The translations under genes and the position numbers were made by a program. A DNA stretch of 64,000 nt, from NCBI GenBank assembly GCA_945285915.1, contig CALYQL010000007.1, positions 1 through 64,000 of the forward strand, in the 5' to 3' direction. Below, piece after piece: positions 16,897 through 26,974 of the stretch. The notes under the pieces are model-generated. The model was not told the DNA's origin and ran no database searches. It saw nothing but the letters and a program-made list of their open reading frames with translations. Position 1 is the first letter of the stretch. Each line of letters opens with the position of its first letter. This DNA is from an uncultured Bartonella sp. GTDB taxonomy: Bacteria; Pseudomonadota; Alphaproteobacteria; Rhizobiales; Rhizobiaceae.

Positions 16897-17669
16897 TGGA
16901 GGATAGATTTTTATCAGTAGACAATATTACCACCGGCTATAACAACCATAAAATCAGTGATGGGATTAGCTTTTTTCTTAAACAAGGTGAAAGCCTGTGC
17001 ATTTTAGGCCCTAATGGCGAGGGGAAAAGTACATTATTAAAAACGCTACTTGGTATTTTGACACCACTTTCAGGTAGTATTCGTTATCAATCTGTAGAGT
17101 TGAAAACTATATCCATGCGTGAGCGTGCGCGCTTATTTGCCTATGTTCCACAAAATAGCTCGCCGAACTTTTCTTTTTCAGTCCTTCAGATGGTGTTAAT
17201 GGGCAAAGTATCAGAGCTTTCGGTTTTTCAACAACCAACAAAAACTATGTATGATGAAGCTATGTCCATTCTTGAAAAATTGGAAATAGCCCATCTCGCT
17301 GATAAATATTATCCACGCGTAAGTGGGGGAGAACGGCAACTGGTGTTAATTGCACGTGCATTATTACAAAATGCTAACTTGATAGTACTTGATGAACCAA
17401 CGGCAAGCCTAGATTTTTCTAATCAGGATAAATTAATGCGCTTATTGGCACAGGTAAAAGACGATGGACATAATATTCTTTTTACAACCCATCATCCTAA
17501 TCAAGCTTGCTATTTTTCCGACCAATTGATGATGTTGAAAGACGGCCATGTAATGGCAATAGGCGAGACCCAGTCTGTTCTTAACGAAACCAATCTGAGT
17601 CTCCTATATCATGCGAATGTCGGTATTACAGAGATTAATGGAAAAAAAATAACCTACATTAAGGAATGA
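16896..17669 (+). CDS. ABC transporter ATP-binding protein (FecE/FepC type)
   Basis: A 257-residue ATPase that powers the iron-chelate importer. The Walker A motif is GPNGEGKST (Glu for the more common Cys, Ala or Ser), the Q-loop is in AYVPQN, the signature is VSGGERQ and the Walker B/D-loop is LIVLDEPTASLD. The H-loop His is in FTTHHPNQA. It is the last gene of the three-gene operon and ends one base before the convergent oxidoreductase gene. Confidence 0.94.
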   Translation: MEDRFLSVDNITTGYNNHKISDGISFFLKQGESLCILGPNGEGKSTLLKTLLGILTPLSGSIRYQSVELKTISMRERARLFAYVPQNSSPNFSFSVLQMVLMGKVSELSVFQQPTKTMYDEAMSILEKLEIAHLADKYYPRVSGGERQLVLIARALLQNANLIVLDEPTASLDFSNQDKLMRLLAQVKDDGHNILFTTHHPNQACYFSDQLMMLKDGHVMAIGETQSVLNETNLSLLYHANVGITEINGKKITYIKE

Positions 17670-17670
17670 T

Positions 17671-18768
17671 CTAACCTATATGTGGAATAATTTTTTTCAT
17701 TACTTTTTCCATAAGCTTCAGATTGAAGTCCAGTCCGATTTCATTTGCAACTGGTATCATTATCGTTTCCGATAATGATACTGCTTCATCATTATTCATA
17801 TTTTCGATAATTTCATCGGTGGACCCTGTATAGCCGCCGTCAAAAACACCGCGTGCTTTTTTGTGATCTGGCCATAAAAGTTGAAGTTGTTGGGTTACTT
17901 CTTCAAAACGTTTCTTTTCTTCATCTGTATCAAGTGGCACAAGTTCGCGAATGATGGCAACACGAGGTTTGCTCGTGTGTCCAGCTTTATCCCATGCATT
18001 GAGATAATGCTTTATATGCTCAGCTTGACCAGCAAATCTTGCTTGGGGCGATGCTGCTTTCTCGTTCACTTGAGGTGCGTTATTCACAACACCAGCTGGC
18101 GAACGCTGAGGAAAAATTGTATTTCCAGATTTGCCGCCAGCATTACCTGCACTTTGTAAATTGAGACCGTGTTTTGCTGCCCATTCTGCACTGGATAGAC
18201 TACCTGAAGCCCACCAGATGCGTTGCAGTAAGGTTGGTGAATATGGTTCTACACGCGCCAAACGGTGCTTGCTTGCAGCTTCAGGAAACGGGTTTTCCAA
18301 CTCGATATTTTTCTCGCCTTTTAGCAGATCCAAAAATATCTCGGCTCTTTCCATAGCCATATCAGTTGCATTTTGACCAGCTTCTGCCGCATAACCAAAA
18401 TGTTTCCACCCTTCAATAGCCGACCAAGGCGCACCACGCCCTAATCCTAATTGTAAACGACCGTCCATAATAAGATCAGTTGCGCCGACATTTTCAGCCA
18501 GATGATGCGGATTTTCATAACGAAGATCAATGACACTCGTTCCAATTTCAATTTTATTCGTTTTGGCACCGATGGCAGCTAAAAGCGGAAGCGGCGAAGA
18601 AAACGAGTTGGAAAAATGATGGACACGAAAATACGCTCCATCGACACCAAGCTCCTCGGCAGCGACAGCCATTTCAATTGTTTGAATAAATGCCTCATGT
18701 GCTGTTTGTGTCGCTGATTTTTCATGATTGTTCCAACGGCCAAACGAAATAAATGCTATTTTTTTCAC
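17671..18768 (-). CDS. Luciferase-like flavin-dependent oxidoreductase (LLM class)
   Basis: A 365-residue TIM-barrel protein of the bacterial-luciferase-like family. I prefer the GTG at 18768 (GTG AAA AAA ATA GCA) with GGTGA upstream; GTG at 18777 or TTG at 18780 are possible. AAEELGVDGAYFRVHHFSNS and RLQLGLGRGAPW are typical of the F420/FMN-binding group. Members oxidise or reduce varied small molecules using FMN. It faces the iron ABC operon end to end with no room for a terminator. The substrate is unknown. Confidence 0.85.
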   Translation of the reverse strand: MKKIAFISFGRWNNHEKSATQTAHEAFIQTIEMAVAAEELGVDGAYFRVHHFSNSFSSPLPLLAAIGAKTNKIEIGTSVIDLRYENPHHLAENVGATDLIMDGRLQLGLGRGAPWSAIEGWKHFGYAAEAGQNATDMAMERAEIFLDLLKGEKNIELENPFPEAASKHRLARVEPYSPTLLQRIWWASGSLSSAEWAAKHGLNLQSAGNAGGKSGNTIFPQRSPAGVVNNAPQVNEKAASPQARFAGQAEHIKHYLNAWDKAGHTSKPRVAIIRELVPLDTDEEKKRFEEVTQQLQLLWPDHKKARGVFDGGYTGSTDEIIENMNNDEAVSLSETIMIPVANEIGLDFNLKLMEKVMKKIIPHIG

Positions 18769-19383
18769 GATATTCACCAATTCTAATCGCTATATACATA
18801 AACTATATAACACAAAAATTGACTATCCAAGCATCAATATCACAATAATGTGATCGGTTAGGGATATCACTTCTGGATTGGTAAGCAAATTATGAGAGAA
18901 CTAAAATACAGCGATATGCAGTAACATATTAAAATACTAGCAAATGCGGTATCATATGAAAATGCATTATTAGCTGCAGATTATCGCACTGTTTTGTTAA
19001 TAGAGATCAGGTTGTAAGATAGGAACTTAAGCAAAATTATTGAAGGCAAAATTGCCAGAATATTAGGGAAGTTTTAAGAAAAATCGCACCGAAAATACAT
19101 CGAACTTTTCTGATTTGGTATTTCTGACAATTTTCAATTGATTGCTTTTTTATTTTGTTGAATCGTGAGCCTTAAATATTTTCTCTAACTATCATCAAAT
19201 GGGATATTTTTCACAACAGTCCACCGCCAAATTGCTGAAGGATTTTTGCATTCCGACTATTAGGGTGAACTTTAAAAAGATAAAAACAACTGTTTTTCAA
19301 GAAATTTAACGGGGAAGAGGTGGGGGAACAATTTGTTCAGAAAATATACAACTAATTGAAAATACGTATATTTTTTAATATAA
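18769..19383. other. Gene-free stretch before tRNA-Ser
   Basis: About 600 bp of AT-rich DNA. I find no frame with family sequence, no hairpin-T terminator and no clear repeat. It must hold the promoter of the luciferase-like gene. Confidence 0.55.
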
Positions 19384-19473
19384 TGGCGGAGAGAGAGGGA
19401 TTTGAACCCCCGATAGAGTTGCCCCTATGCCGCATTTCGAGTGCGGTGCTTTCAACCACTCAGCCATCTCTCC
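19384..19473 (-). tRNA. tRNA-Ser (anticodon CGA)
   Basis: A 90-nt class II tRNA including an encoded CCA. The acceptor stem is GGAGAGA/TCTCTCC and the D arm is GGCTGAGTGG. The anticodon stem-loop CCGCA-CTCGAAA-TGCGG gives CGA. A long variable arm and a T arm with GGTTCAAAT follow. It reads UCG codons. Confidence 0.96.
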
Positions 19474-19768
19474 AAACCGAACATAATAACTGCTCTATTG
19501 TAAATGCTTGAGCGTATTAGCGGCTAGATAGCGGTCAATTGCAATTCTTACAAGCCCTTTTTTGCTTTTTTAAATTGCTTTTGTTGACTTTATGAAGAAA
19601 ATTTTACATAAAGACGCCCAAGGCGTAGTGTATTCTGCGCTTGCATTGGTATGCAGAATCGATGTTATTCTGCTTCTTGTAAAATTTACGACTGATAAAA
19701 AGACGGCTTGTTTGCTTTTAATCCAATGATAAAGCGAACAAAAGCTGGATGGAACGGAAGGATAAAAA

Positions 19769-20233
19769 ATGTTCGCAGTCATTAAAACAGGTGGTAAACA
19801 ATACCGTGTTTCCGCCAATCAGCTTGTTAAAGTTGAAAAAGTCGCTGGTCAGGCTGGCGATATCGTAGAATTCAAGGAAGTTTTGGTTGTTGGTGAAGGC
19901 GATAAAGCAACCATCGGCGCGCCTTTGGTTGCTGATGCTTTGGTGACCGCTGCAGTTGTTACGCAGGCTCGTGCACCAAAAGTTATCGCGTTTAAGAAAC
20001 GCCGCCGTCAAAACTCAAAGCGTACTCGTGGCCATCGCCAAGAATATACGATGGTTCGTATTGAGGAAATCCTCACCGGTGGTGCGCAACCTAAGAAAGC
20101 TGCAACTAAAACTGTAAAGAAAGAAGCAGCACCAAAGGCTGAAAAAGCAGCACCTGCAAAAAAAGAGTCATCAGAAGCTGACGGCAAAAAAGCAGCGCCT
20201 AAAAAGGCAGCCGTTAAGAAGTCAGAGAAATAA
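19769..20233 (+). CDS. rplU: 50S ribosomal protein L21
   Basis: This is a 154-residue L21. The core (about 1-103) begins [18 protein letters not shown] and ends with the RNA-binding [19 protein letters not shown]. The last 45 or so residues are a Lys/Ala-rich tail, as in rhizobial L21 proteins, and longer than the roughly 103-residue E. coli form. A GGAAGGA site precedes the ATG. It forms an operon with rpmA, 22 bp downstream. Confidence 0.97.
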   Translation: MFAVIKTGGKQYRVSANQLVKVEKVAGQAGDIVEFKEVLVVGEGDKATIGAPLVADALVTAAVVTQARAPKVIAFKKRRRQNSKRTRGHRQEYTMVRIEEILTGGAQPKKAATKTVKKEAAPKAEKAAPAKKESSEADGKKAAPKKAAVKKSEK

Positions 20234-20255
20234 GAGAGATTAAAGGAGAACAACC

Positions 20256-20525
20256 ATGGCACACAAAAAAGCTGGTGGTTCCTCGCGTAACGGTCGCGAT
20301 TCAGAATCCAAACGCCTTGGCGTGAAAAAATTTGGTGGTGAAGTTGTTGTTGCGGGCAATATTATTGTTCGTCAACGCGGCACTCAATGGCATCCAGGCG
20401 ACAATGTCGGCATGGGTAAAGACCATACATTGTTTGCGCTTACAAACGGTACAGTGTCTTTCCGCACAAAATCGAACGACCGCTCCTATGTGTCGGTCAT
20501 TCCGATGGCGGAGGCAGCAGAGTAA
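20256..20525 (+). CDS. rpmA: 50S ribosomal protein L27
   Basis: An 89-residue L27 starting [20 protein letters not shown], the conserved N-terminus that reaches the peptidyl-transferase centre. AAAGGAG precedes the ATG. The gene is followed by a strong terminator, which ends the rplU-rpmA unit. Confidence 0.97.
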   Translation: MAHKKAGGSSRNGRDSESKRLGVKKFGGEVVVAGNIIVRQRGTQWHPGDNVGMGKDHTLFALTNGTVSFRTKSNDRSYVSVIPMAEAAE

Positions 20526-20590
20526 GCCGGAGCTCTTTAAATTAACCGGTGTCCCATTGGACCCCGGTTGGTTGCTTCAAGGCAGAATTA

Positions 20591-20630
20591 AAAGGGAAAG
20601 ATGGGATTATCCATCTTTCCCTTTTTTTTT
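20591..20630 (+). terminator. Rho-independent terminator of rplU-rpmA
   Basis: A perfect 14-bp stem (AAAGGGAAAGATGG / CCATCTTTCCCTTT, loop GATTAT) runs into a ten-base T tract. Confidence 0.95.
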
Positions 20631-20646
20631 GCTCAAGGAGGTTACA

Positions 20647-21246
20647 ATGAGCCCTGAAATATTGCAGAACACTGACAGAAGGCCGCCTAGGTCGCTGGAC
20701 TGCCCTGTTTTAGTAACAGAAAGATTGGTTTTACGTGCGCCTCATGTCGAAGACATGGACACAATTGCCGATCTCGCAAATAATCAACATATATCCGCGA
20801 TGATGCAAAAAATGCCTTATCCATTTTCACGAAAACATGCTGCGGAATTTATTCTTCGTTCGGTTGCTGGCGAGATGGGCTATTGTGTCTATGCGATTAC
20901 ACTTGGCGAAAATGGTCGCTTTATCGGTACATGTGGTATTGAGGAAAGAGACGATGGGGAAGGGTTGGAAATTTCGTTCTGGATTGGACAACCCTATTGG
21001 CGACAAGGCTTTGCGACGGAAGCCGTTGCAAGTTTGATTGATGCTGCTTTTAGAGCAACCGATATTGATAAACTTTATGTTTCCAGCTTTGCAGCCAACA
21101 AGGCATCTTTGCGTGTAATTGAAAAATCAGGTTTTCAATATATTGGCAGAAGTGAAAAACAGTCTGATGTTTCAGGTCTTGTATTGACCGAGCATTATTT
21201 ACTTGAGCGTGACCATTGGTTAGGACAGCGCAGTTTATGTGCTTAA
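20647..21246 (+). CDS. GNAT acetyltransferase (RimJ/RimL-like)
   Basis: A 199-residue GNAT when started at the ATG at 20647, which has a near-perfect AAGGAGG five bases upstream; the longer frame runs back over rpmA. VTERLVLRAPHVEDMDTIADL opens the fold. ISFWIGQPYWRQGFATEAV holds the acetyl-CoA-binding loop and SLRVIEKSGFQYIG the last strand. RimJ-type enzymes acetylate protein N-termini or small molecules. A GNAT after rpmA is common in Rhizobiales, and its partner is unknown. Confidence 0.9.
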   Translation: MSPEILQNTDRRPPRSLDCPVLVTERLVLRAPHVEDMDTIADLANNQHISAMMQKMPYPFSRKHAAEFILRSVAGEMGYCVYAITLGENGRFIGTCGIEERDDGEGLEISFWIGQPYWRQGFATEAVASLIDAAFRATDIDKLYVSSFAANKASLRVIEKSGFQYIGRSEKQSDVSGLVLTEHYLLERDHWLGQRSLCA

Positions 21247-21274
21247 ACACTGTCTAGGTACTTAAACATTTTAG

Positions 21275-21295
21275 ACCCAGCCGTAAAGGCTGGGT
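21275..21295. terminator. Bidirectional hairpin between GNAT and MFS genes
   Basis: The stem ACCCAGCC/GGCTGGGT with loop GTAAA lies between two convergent genes. T-rich bases follow weakly on both strands, so it could end both transcripts. Confidence 0.6.
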
Positions 21296-22674
21296 TATTC
21301 TTTAGTTGCAGCCTTATTAAGCTCATGGCCAGCGTTAGCGGGCAATTTTCTAAAGATGAAATAGGAGCAGGCAGATAAGCCAGCAATAATAAAAAAGCTG
21401 ATATGAAAATCTGCCAAACGTAACACGCCGTCATGAAATGATGCTGAAGCTTCAAGGATTGCGCCAGCTATTGCAATACCCAGAGCCATTGAAGCTTGTT
21501 GCGCAACGGCAGCAATAGGGGTTGCTTGGCTTGTTTGGTCTTTATCGATATGTGCAAATGATAAGGCGTTAACGCCAGAAAAGAACAATGAGCGGAGAAA
21601 TCCGCCAATGAGCAATGCAAGCAGTATAATCCAATAGGGGGTACTTGGATAAAATAAACCGTTTGATGCTGTAAAAAGTGCTGAAACAATCGCACCAGTC
21701 ATAAGTACTTTGCGGAAGCTGAAGCGTGCATATATTTGTTGTGCACCAAACTTCATTCCAAGAGAACCAATTGCTCCAACAAAGGTAATGAGACCTGACT
21801 GTATTGGTGTTAAGCCAAAAGCAATCTGCAACATCATTGGTAATAGAAATGGTATCGCGCCAATACCTAATCTAAAAATACTACCACCGGTTATGGAGCG
21901 CAAAAAGATTTCATCTTTGAACAGGTTAAGGTTTAGCAATGGTGCAGAACTTTTCTTTGCGTGTTTAACGTAAAGCACAGCGCAAACAATGCCGCCAAGT
22001 GTGGTCAATATACCAATCCATTCAGGCAAGGCAGGCAGACTGATGACAGATAAGCCAAAGATGAATCCAGATAGTGCGACACCGGAAAGAATAAAGCCTG
22101 TCCAATCAAGCGGACGGATTACCGGCTTTTCGTCTTTTGGAAGGTAGATGGTGGATAGAATAATTCCTATAAGTCCAATGGGAATATTAATTAGAAATAT
22201 CCAGTGCCATGTGAAATAAGTTGTAATAAAGCCGCCTATCGGTGGGCCGACCAATGGACCTATCAAGGCTGGTATAGAAAACCAGGCAAAGGCCAATACC
22301 AATTCGTGTTTTGGGGTGGATTTTACAAGAAGTAATCGACCAACTGGAGTCATCATCGCGCCGCCCATTCCTTGTAAAAATCTGGAAAAAACAAAGGTTT
22401 CCAAGGAGAAAGACCCAGCACAGAGGATGGAACCAACAAGAAAAATGCCGATTGCAATTCTAAAAATATGTCTTGCCGTAAAACGATCGGCCATCCACCC
22501 ACTGACAGGAATAAATACTGAAAGCGAAACAAGATAGGATGTCATTGCCAATTTTAAGGCAATGGGATTTGTTTGTAGATCTGCTGCAATTGCTGGAAGT
22601 GACGTTGTTATAACATTGGAATCCATATTTTCCATAAAAAGCGCCACAGCTAAAACCATAGGCAAAATGCGCAT
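21295..22674 (-). CDS. MFS drug exporter, DHA2 (EmrB/QacA) family
   Basis: A 459-residue transporter when started at the ATG at 22674 (MRILPMVLAVALFMENMDSN), where the first helix begins; the upstream frame adds a poor N-terminus. The D1 motif is MENMDSNVITTSLPAIA. Motif A is GWMADRFTARHIFR and motif C is PLVGPPIGGFITTYF. The WHWIFLINIPIGLIGI segment is diagnostic of the 14-helix DHA2 group, which expels drugs by proton antiport. It is divergent from a MATE pump, and a palindrome lies between them. Confidence 0.92.
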   Translation of the reverse strand: MRILPMVLAVALFMENMDSNVITTSLPAIAADLQTNPIALKLAMTSYLVSLSVFIPVSGWMADRFTARHIFRIAIGIFLVGSILCAGSFSLETFVFSRFLQGMGGAMMTPVGRLLLVKSTPKHELVLAFAWFSIPALIGPLVGPPIGGFITTYFTWHWIFLINIPIGLIGIILSTIYLPKDEKPVIRPLDWTGFILSGVALSGFIFGLSVISLPALPEWIGILTTLGGIVCAVLYVKHAKKSSAPLLNLNLFKDEIFLRSITGGSIFRLGIGAIPFLLPMMLQIAFGLTPIQSGLITFVGAIGSLGMKFGAQQIYARFSFRKVLMTGAIVSALFTASNGLFYPSTPYWIILLALLIGGFLRSLFFSGVNALSFAHIDKDQTSQATPIAAVAQQASMALGIAIAGAILEASASFHDGVLRLADFHISFFIIAGLSACSYFIFRKLPANAGHELNKAATKE

Positions 22675-22820
22675 TAGGCAACAGATCCTTCCAAATTTGG
22701 CTGACAAATAGATGTATAACAGACAAAGCAATTAAAGATTTGCTGCTGTGTTCTTTCATATGGTTTGAAAGGTGCTTTATAGCAAGAAAACAGGAACTAA
22801 ATCAAATTGTTGTGGTTATG

Positions 22821-22834
22821 TGTCTATATAGACA
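22821..22834. promoter_or_regulatory. Palindrome between divergent MFS and MATE genes
   Basis: TGTCTATATAGACA is a perfect 14-bp palindrome. A looser copy, AGTCTATAAACAGA, follows at about 22857. This is typical of a repressor operator, but no regulator gene is adjacent. Confidence 0.5.
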
Positions 22835-22959
22835 AAATAACAGATGGGAAAATGTTAGTCTATAAACAGAAAATTGTTATATTTGTCTGTATCGTGCATC
22901 TTACTTAATTATACGTTCTATTTGTTCAATGCCGTTATTCATCGTTATGGAGAGTCAAT

Positions 22960-24351
22960 GTGGCTCAATCGCAAACTGTGCCAGTCAATAATCTGACTGA
23001 TGGTCCTATTACAAAGACACTGCTGTTATTTGCGATTCCAACTTTATTATCCAATATTCTGCAATCATTAAACGGTTCTATTAATACAATTTGGGTTGGC
23101 CGTTTTCTTGGCGAAAATGCGCTGGCTGCAACAGCAAATGCCAATATTATTTCTTTTCTTCTTTTCTCGCTTGTCTTTGGCTTTGGTATGGCCGCAACGG
23201 TTATGGTGGGGCAAAATATTGGACGTAAAGATATTAATGAAGCAAGGCGGGCATTTGGCGCGGCAATTGGGTTTTGTTTGGTTCTATCTATTTGTATCGC
23301 CGTGTTAGGGTTGTTGTTTTCTTCCGATATATTGAACTTATTAAAAACACCGGACGATGCATTTTTACTCGCTGAACAATATTTGCGCGTTATTTTTATT
23401 GCGAACCCAGCCAATCTGTTAATGCTCATGGTTATGATGGGGTTGCGAGGATCAGGAGACTCCATAACGCCGCTGATTTTCATGGTAGTGAATGTTGTCC
23501 TCGATATTATTTTTAATCCGCTGTTTATTTTAGGAATATGGATTTTCCCCAAAATGGGTATAGCAGGGGCTGCCGTATCCAGCGCAGTATCTGGTTATTC
23601 TGCACTTATATCTATGTTGATATATATTTATTTAAAAAATTTGCCATTACGCCTTAAGGGACGCGAATTGCTATACATATGGCCGCATTTCAATCTTATG
23701 CGATATATCATTTTAAAGGGCTTTCCAATGAGCCTACAAATGATGATTATCGCCTCGGCTGGTCTTGTTATGATTGGTTTGGTCAATCATGAAGGTGTGT
23801 TGACTATCGCTGCTTATAATATCGTCCAACAATTGTGGACCTACCTTCAAATGCCTTCCATGGCAGTTGGGGCTGCTGTAAGCGCAATGGCGGCGCAAAA
23901 TATTGGAGCTGGACGTTGGGGTAGGGTGGACAAGATTACGAAAATAGGTTGTATCGCCACATTTATCATCACATGCCTATTGTTAAGCCTTCTGCTTATT
24001 TTTGACAGGCCAGTTATTGTCTTGTTTCTTGGCGCCCAAAATGAAACGGTAGAATATGCGCGTCATATACAGTTTTTAGCAAGTTGGAGTTTTCTGTTTT
24101 TCGGGGTGTCTATGGTGCTCTATTCAACAGTGAGAGCCAACGGTGCGGTTTTGGTTCCGCTGTTTTGTCTTTTTATTGCCATGTATCCCGTAAGATTGGG
24201 ATTTTACTATCTTTCTTATCATTCAATCGGAGCCAATGCGATATGGTTAAGTTTTCCGATCGGTGCATTGGCTTCGCTTATTATGGCAGCTTGTTATTAT
24301 AAATCAGGACTATGGAAAAAAACGCGTTTCATGGATCCCCAGCAAAAATAG
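22960..24351 (+). CDS. MATE-family efflux transporter
   Basis: A 463-residue protein of the multidrug and toxin extrusion family. The frame starts at a GTG at 22960 with GGAGA upstream. Two repeated six-helix halves are seen. The first has ITKTLLLFAIPTLLSNILQSLNGSINTIWVGRFLG and the second begins near LKGFPMSLQMMIIASAGLV with AAQNIGAGRWGRVDK. NorM/DinF-type pumps use sodium or proton gradients. The substrate is unknown. Confidence 0.93.
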   Translation: MAQSQTVPVNNLTDGPITKTLLLFAIPTLLSNILQSLNGSINTIWVGRFLGENALAATANANIISFLLFSLVFGFGMAATVMVGQNIGRKDINEARRAFGAAIGFCLVLSICIAVLGLLFSSDILNLLKTPDDAFLLAEQYLRVIFIANPANLLMLMVMMGLRGSGDSITPLIFMVVNVVLDIIFNPLFILGIWIFPKMGIAGAAVSSAVSGYSALISMLIYIYLKNLPLRLKGRELLYIWPHFNLMRYIILKGFPMSLQMMIIASAGLVMIGLVNHEGVLTIAAYNIVQQLWTYLQMPSMAVGAAVSAMAAQNIGAGRWGRVDKITKIGCIATFIITCLLLSLLLIFDRPVIVLFLGAQNETVEYARHIQFLASWSFLFFGVSMVLYSTVRANGAVLVPLFCLFIAMYPVRLGFYYLSYHSIGANAIWLSFPIGALASLIMAACYYKSGLWKKTRFMDPQQK

Positions 24352-24397
24352 CCAATAGAGCAATTCTGTTATTGCTCATTCGACAATAATTGTTCGA

Positions 24398-25618
24398 TCA
24401 TTCATCGACAGTTTTAGCTACTGTGAGATCATGGATAAGCGTTTTACTTTTCAATGATTTCCGTCCGAGAAAAGCAATAACCAAAGCTAGAAAACTGCAA
24501 ATAATTGAAATGTAAAATCCGCTTTTAATGGTAAAATTGTCAATAAGCTGACCAGATAAGGCTGCACCTGTTGCAACACCAATAGCAATGCCTGTTGTTC
24601 CCCATGACATACTTTCAGTCAGTTTTTCTGGCGGGACAATCGTATCAATCAATGACATACTAATAATAATTGTTGGGGAGCAGGCAGCACCAGCGATAAA
24701 AAGCACGAGGCTCAAATTCCATAAATTGGAGACAAACAACAGCGGTAGTGTTGTAATGGCAGCAACAATGAGCGCAATGAACAATTGTTTGGGTAGGCTG
24801 ATACGTATCTTTAAAGCGCCGTAGGTTATTCCAGCAAAAAACGACCCGAGTGCATAAAGAACCAAGGGAACTGCCGCAAAATTGGATTGATCGAGTGATT
24901 TTGCTAAGGCAACGACCGATATTTCAGCGGTACCTCCAATTGTGCCCATACAAAACAGGATCATCGACAGTAATTGGATTGGAAACTTCCGGATCATAGA
25001 TGTCGATTTTTGCGTCACGCGTCCATGGGCGACCGGTTCGCTTGATTTCTGCATGGTAAAAATCCAACCTGCGACCAACAATATCAAAGCGGCGGATAGT
25101 GGTCCGGCAGATGGAAATAGTTTATTCGAGAACTCAATTGCAATGATTGGTCCGATCATAAAAATCAGTTCATCCAGAATGGATTCAAAAGCAAATGCGA
25201 CATGCAACTTAGAAGAACCATGATAAAGCTGCGACCAGCGTGTTCGCACAAATGAACCAAAACTAGGCATAAACCCAGCAAGAACGGCTGCTAAGATCAT
25301 TACATAAACGGGTGCGTGGAAATATACCGCTAATAAAAGAGAGCATAAGGAAATCACCGAAATTAACATGGCAGGTCGAGCGACCCGCGCTTGACCATAC
25401 TGGTCGGCTAGTCTGGAAATTTGCGGGGTGATAATAGCATTGGCAAATACATAGCTTGCTGCAACATATCCTGCGGTTGTGTAATTTATACCGTCCACCG
25501 CAAACATGGTCATTATGCCGATTGATATCATGGATATCGGCATGCGCGCAAAAAATCCCGACATTGAAAAGGCAAGAGAGCCTGGCGCCTTAAACAATTC
25601 GCTGTAAGCGTTAGCCAT
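24398..25618 (-). CDS. MFS transporter
   Basis: A 406-residue 12-helix major facilitator when started at the ATG at 25618; the listed TTG two codons earlier is less likely. Loop 2-3 motif A is SRLADQYGQARVARP. The middle has a hydrophilic linker around QKSSEPVAHGRVTQ, dividing two six-helix bundles. Similar proteins are common in soil and host-associated bacteria as putative drug or sugar-efflux carriers. It stands alone, and no substrate is indicated. Confidence 0.88.
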   Translation of the reverse strand: MANAYSELFKAPGSLAFSMSGFFARMPISMISIGIMTMFAVDGINYTTAGYVAASYVFANAIITPQISRLADQYGQARVARPAMLISVISLCSLLLAVYFHAPVYVMILAAVLAGFMPSFGSFVRTRWSQLYHGSSKLHVAFAFESILDELIFMIGPIIAIEFSNKLFPSAGPLSAALILLVAGWIFTMQKSSEPVAHGRVTQKSTSMIRKFPIQLLSMILFCMGTIGGTAEISVVALAKSLDQSNFAAVPLVLYALGSFFAGITYGALKIRISLPKQLFIALIVAAITTLPLLFVSNLWNLSLVLFIAGAACSPTIIISMSLIDTIVPPEKLTESMSWGTTGIAIGVATGAALSGQLIDNFTIKSGFYISIICSFLALVIAFLGRKSLKSKTLIHDLTVAKTVDE

Positions 25619-25939
25619 TAACAAGCATCCAATTTATTATGATTATTCGTTGTTATTTTATCGCTTGTGTATTGATGACTAACAATCTTATGTCAATAGC
25701 TTTGCTAAAAAATGCTATCCCTATCATTTTTAAGAATTATTTTAATTTAAAAAATAATGGATCTTTATTTTTATAAGTTAAAATACTTTATTATTTTTGA
25801 TAAGGATAGCCATATATCATTATTTTTATTCTGGATTAATTTTTACTACCAATATGTTAAGTGTAAGAATGCAAATTATATATTTATAAAAATATATAAA
25901 TAATCGCGTTCTATTGTTGATAAGCCACATAATGGCTTC
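25619..25939. other. AT-rich spacer
   Basis: A 321-bp very AT-rich gap. A short stem AAGCCA/TGGCTT near the dipeptidase stop may be a weak terminator. No gene is seen. Confidence 0.5.
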
Positions 25940-26974
25940 TTATTCACCCCAAATACGCTCAAGTACGGAAATCCAATTTTTAGCGGCGATCTTTTCTATT
26001 TCATCGCTATGAAAACCAGCTTTTTGCATGGCTTCAATAAGCTTCGGCAGAGCAGAACAATCCTTTAATTCGTTAGGAATTGTTGTTCCGTCAAAATCCG
26101 ATCCAAAACCAACATGGTCAACACCGATCAGATCTACAATATAGCGAATATGATTGATGATTGTTTGTAAAGGTGTATCCCTATTCCTCTCACCATCTTC
26201 TCTAAGAAATTTGACACCAAAATTAATTCCAACCAAGCCGTTACTGTCCCTAATGGCAAGCAGTTGTTCATCTGTGAGATTGCGACTTTGGTGGCTTAGT
26301 TTATAGGCGTTTGAATGGCTGGCAACGAGGGGTGCATCTGAAATTTTGGCAATATCAAAAAAGCCTTTTTCATTCATGTGAGAAAGGTCAATCATAATAC
26401 GCAGCTTATTACATTCCCGTATCAGCTTTTTGCCAGTCTCTGTTAAACCAGGACCAATATCGGGTGTTGAAGGAAATCTGAACGGCACACCGAAGGCAAA
26501 AATATTGGGTCTGCTCCATACGGGACCAATGCTGCGTAAACCATAATCATAAAGCATGGATAATTCTTCCAAGCTGTCTGTGATTGCTTCTGCACCTTCA
26601 ATGTGAAAGACTGCTGCAAACTTATTCTGTTTGATAGCTTGCCTAATTTCACTCGCCGTTTTGCAAATTTTTATCTGATCCGGCGCACTATCTTCAATAT
26701 TATGGAGAAGTTTTGCCATTTCCATTGTTGATTTTAGAGCATCGGTTTGTGAAAGCTGGTGCAAAATACCATTGGCATCGAGCGTTTCATCTGTTGATGG
26801 AGGGAAGATAGCACAAAGTCCCCCACGAAGACCACCGCTTTTAGCTTTCGGAAAATCAATTTCTGCTTCGTCAAAACCATCAATGAAACAGTTTGCGGAA
26901 GAATTTTTGGTGGACCATATTTTGGATAGGATATCATTGTGTCCATCAAAACATATGATTTGCTCATGTGACAT
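25940..26974 (-). CDS. Membrane dipeptidase, peptidase family M19
   Basis: A 344-residue zinc dipeptidase of the renal-dipeptidase type. Metal ligands are seen in FDGHNDIL (HxD), in the Glu of HIEGAEAI, and in the His of DLSHMNEKGF and ASHSNAYKL. The barrel end carries GFGSDFDGT. Bacterial members cleave dipeptides, D-amino-acid dipeptides or beta-lactams. AGGACG precedes the ATG. No signal peptide is visible, so it is probably cytoplasmic. It is the last ordinary gene before the AT-rich island. Confidence 0.93.
   Translation of the reverse strand: MSHEQIICFDGHNDILSKIWSTKNSSANCFIDGFDEAEIDFPKAKSGGLRGGLCAIFPPSTDETLDANGILHQLSQTDALKSTMEMAKLLHNIEDSAPDQIKICKTASEIRQAIKQNKFAAVFHIEGAEAITDSLEELSMLYDYGLRSIGPVWSRPNIFAFGVPFRFPSTPDIGPGLTETGKKLIRECNKLRIMIDLSHMNEKGFFDIAKISDAPLVASHSNAYKLSHQSRNLTDEQLLAIRDSNGLVGINFGVKFLREDGERNRDTPLQTIINHIRYIVDLIGVDHVGFGSDFDGTTIPNELKDCSALPKLIEAMQKAGFHSDEIEKIAAKNWISVLERIWGE

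Noticed and set aside
20332-20646. Long N-terminal extension of the GNAT frame
   Set aside because: It overlaps rpmA and the terminator. The ATG at 20647 has an ideal ribosome site.
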